A DNA stretch of 64,000 nt. Origin: Gerris lacustris (lineage: Eukaryota; Arthropoda; Insecta; Hemiptera; Gerridae). The stretch spans positions 69,758,144 through 69,822,143 of the forward strand of contig OX578276.1 of assembly GCA_951217055.1 (NCBI GenBank), read 5' to 3'. Position 1 is the first letter of the stretch. Each line of letters opens with the position of its first letter. Shown in pieces: positions 62,912-64,000 of the stretch. The position numbers and the translations under genes are program-made. The notes beneath the pieces are model-generated. The model ran no database searches, had not been told where the DNA came from, and saw only the letters and a program-made list of their open reading frames with translations.

Positions 62912-63489
62912 AATCGGTCCGAGACAACTCAGACAAACTTTCTCATATACGAGTTCATAATTATTTAGCCCAGTGTTTTCCATTTATTAGATTTCGTATG
63001 TAAATTTAATTATTCTTGAGCATTTAATTAAAATTTATCACAAAAAATAACTTCTCTCGGGCGGGGAATCGAACCCGGGCTCTCTCGGTCCGCGTTTTAA
63101 GCTTTTTTCTCAGGAACTAGATTTTTCCCGGAAAAACGGCTTATATCGTTGGATTCGTATTGAAATGGACTATATTTTAGAATTTTTTAATCAAAATCGT
63201 CGGAACCGTTTTCGAGAAATATTTTTTTTTCACGTTTTCTCAGAGTTTTTGGGGGGTAGCGCCCCTAAATTTGAAGCTAAAATTCATTTCTCGATTTCGC
63301 CTCGGGGTATGATTTTTCTGAACATGTATGCCAAGTTTAGGCTCTAGGCGTCTGCACAGACGACAGACAGACATTTTTTAAAAACCACTTTTTTGGACTC
63401 AGGGGACCTCAAAACGTGTAAATCCATCAAAATCTCAAAATCGAATTTTCGCGCCATCACAATACTTTCTCTTTATATGAGAAAGTAAA
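62912..63489. repeat. Rep4 copy 2, with tRNA-like segment
   Basis: It starts ATCGGTCCGAGACAACTCAG and ends TTCGCGCCATCACAATACTT, TCTCTTTATATGAGAAAGT. On the minus strand, 63105-63057 contains ACGCGGACCGAGAGAGCCCG then GGTTCGATTCCCCGCCCGAG, the 3' half of a tRNA with a perfect B box (63065-63075). The rest includes CGTCTGCACAGACGACAGAC and GGGGGGTAGCGCCCC. It is probably a SINE or SINE-bearing repeat. A shortened copy lies at 15507-15706. Confidence 0.6.
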
Positions 63490-64000
63490 AAAATACAAAA
63501 AAAGAATAGATTTTAATAAACAATAAGAATAAGAAAACTCTGAAATCTAATGATAAAGAATGTTTAAAAACATTTCCAGGGATAGTCTTATCAGTGTGGG
63601 GAATTTAGACCAATCCCATTATGGGGGGAAAAAAGAGGTGCTCCCTTTCGGAACTATGAACTTTCGCACTCTTTTAGAGGAAATTAGAGTGGAAGAAGTA
63701 GAGCTGGCTTTAATAGACTTGGATATAGAAATGTTGGACTAATAGAAGTTATAAAAATGAAGAAAGGTAATAGAGAGAAAGAATGTGGTTATGTTGTTAC
63801 ATGGTGCAGCTGAACATGGCAGAAACCGAGTGGGTTTTATTGTTTAAAAAAAATACCCGGAAGCAAGGTATTTGAGTTTAAAGGTTGTTTTACAATAGCG
63901 GTAATGGGACCGGTCACGGTCAATCCCCGGTCTTGCATTTTCTCTTTAACTCCCTGCCAATCTCTTTTTCATTTTTTTTTCATTTAATTGAAGGGCAGTA
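63490..64000. other. No gene recognised at window end
   Basis: A 60-codon frame at 63560-63742 (ending EEVELALIDLDIEMLD-like acidic residues) has a protein-like composition. It lacks a recognisable domain and could be part of an exon continuing outside its open frame. Evidence is insufficient to call it. Confidence 0.35.

Overview
This window looks like AT-rich, non-coding DNA from an animal, most likely an arthropod and probably an insect. It has long (TA)n arrays and many short inverted-repeat elements. It also holds decayed retrotransposons and DNA transposons of kinds common in insect genomes. I found no convincing intact host gene: no long open frame, rRNA array or orthodox tRNA. The protein-like stretches are almost all broken transposon fragments. 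The species call is inference.

Layout. 0-3 kb: an interspersed repeat (called Rep1 here) in inverted copies around a duplicated promoter-plus-ORF block, a dead mariner/Tc1-type transposase, and the first copy of a second repeat (Rep2). 5-7.5 kb: further Rep1 copies. 11.4-13.5 kb: a short-TIR element and two LINE remnants. 14-19 kb: several TIR or foldback elements, including a PIF/Harbinger-like MITE with a clean TTA target duplication. 22-26 kb: a foldback element, two perfect palindromes and a cluster of three Rep1 copies. 30 kb: a 93-bp-arm hairpin made of two Rep1 ends. 34-35.5 kb: a non-autonomous Helitron. 37.7-43.2 kb: a mosaic of (TA)n arrays alternating with mobile elements. One of these carries a hammerhead ribozyme; another is a 2.5-kb TIR element carrying the second copy of the promoter-plus-ORF block. 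43.4-46.4 kb: a second Helitron, a 217-bp-arm inverted repeat and small remnants. 49.5-51.6 kb: a decayed LINE interrupted by Rep2 and by the second hammerhead repeat. 52.3-53.5 kb: a hAT transposase pseudogene. 54.5-56.4 kb: an inverted Rep2 copy with another element nested in it. 57-58.6 kb: the best-preserved protein, a LINE reverse transcriptase. 59.8-60.4 kb: a duplicated tRNA-like sequence, one copy enclosed in a 57-bp perfect inverted repeat. 62.9-63.5 kb: a tRNA-related repeat, a deleted copy of which lies at 15.5 kb.

The strongest unusual signals are: (1) two near-identical type-III-like hammerhead ribozymes inside a dispersed repeat of about 260 bp, with a self-complementary GGGCCC in place of stem I; (2) the tRNA-like unit with both Pol III boxes inside a perfect foldback; (3) the repeated promoter block (NRF1-type site, 36-bp palindrome, conserved N-terminal ORF) that sits in two different transposon contexts; (4) insertion of unrelated elements into (TA)n arrays. 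Family names rest on recognised motifs read by eye; no database search was possible.
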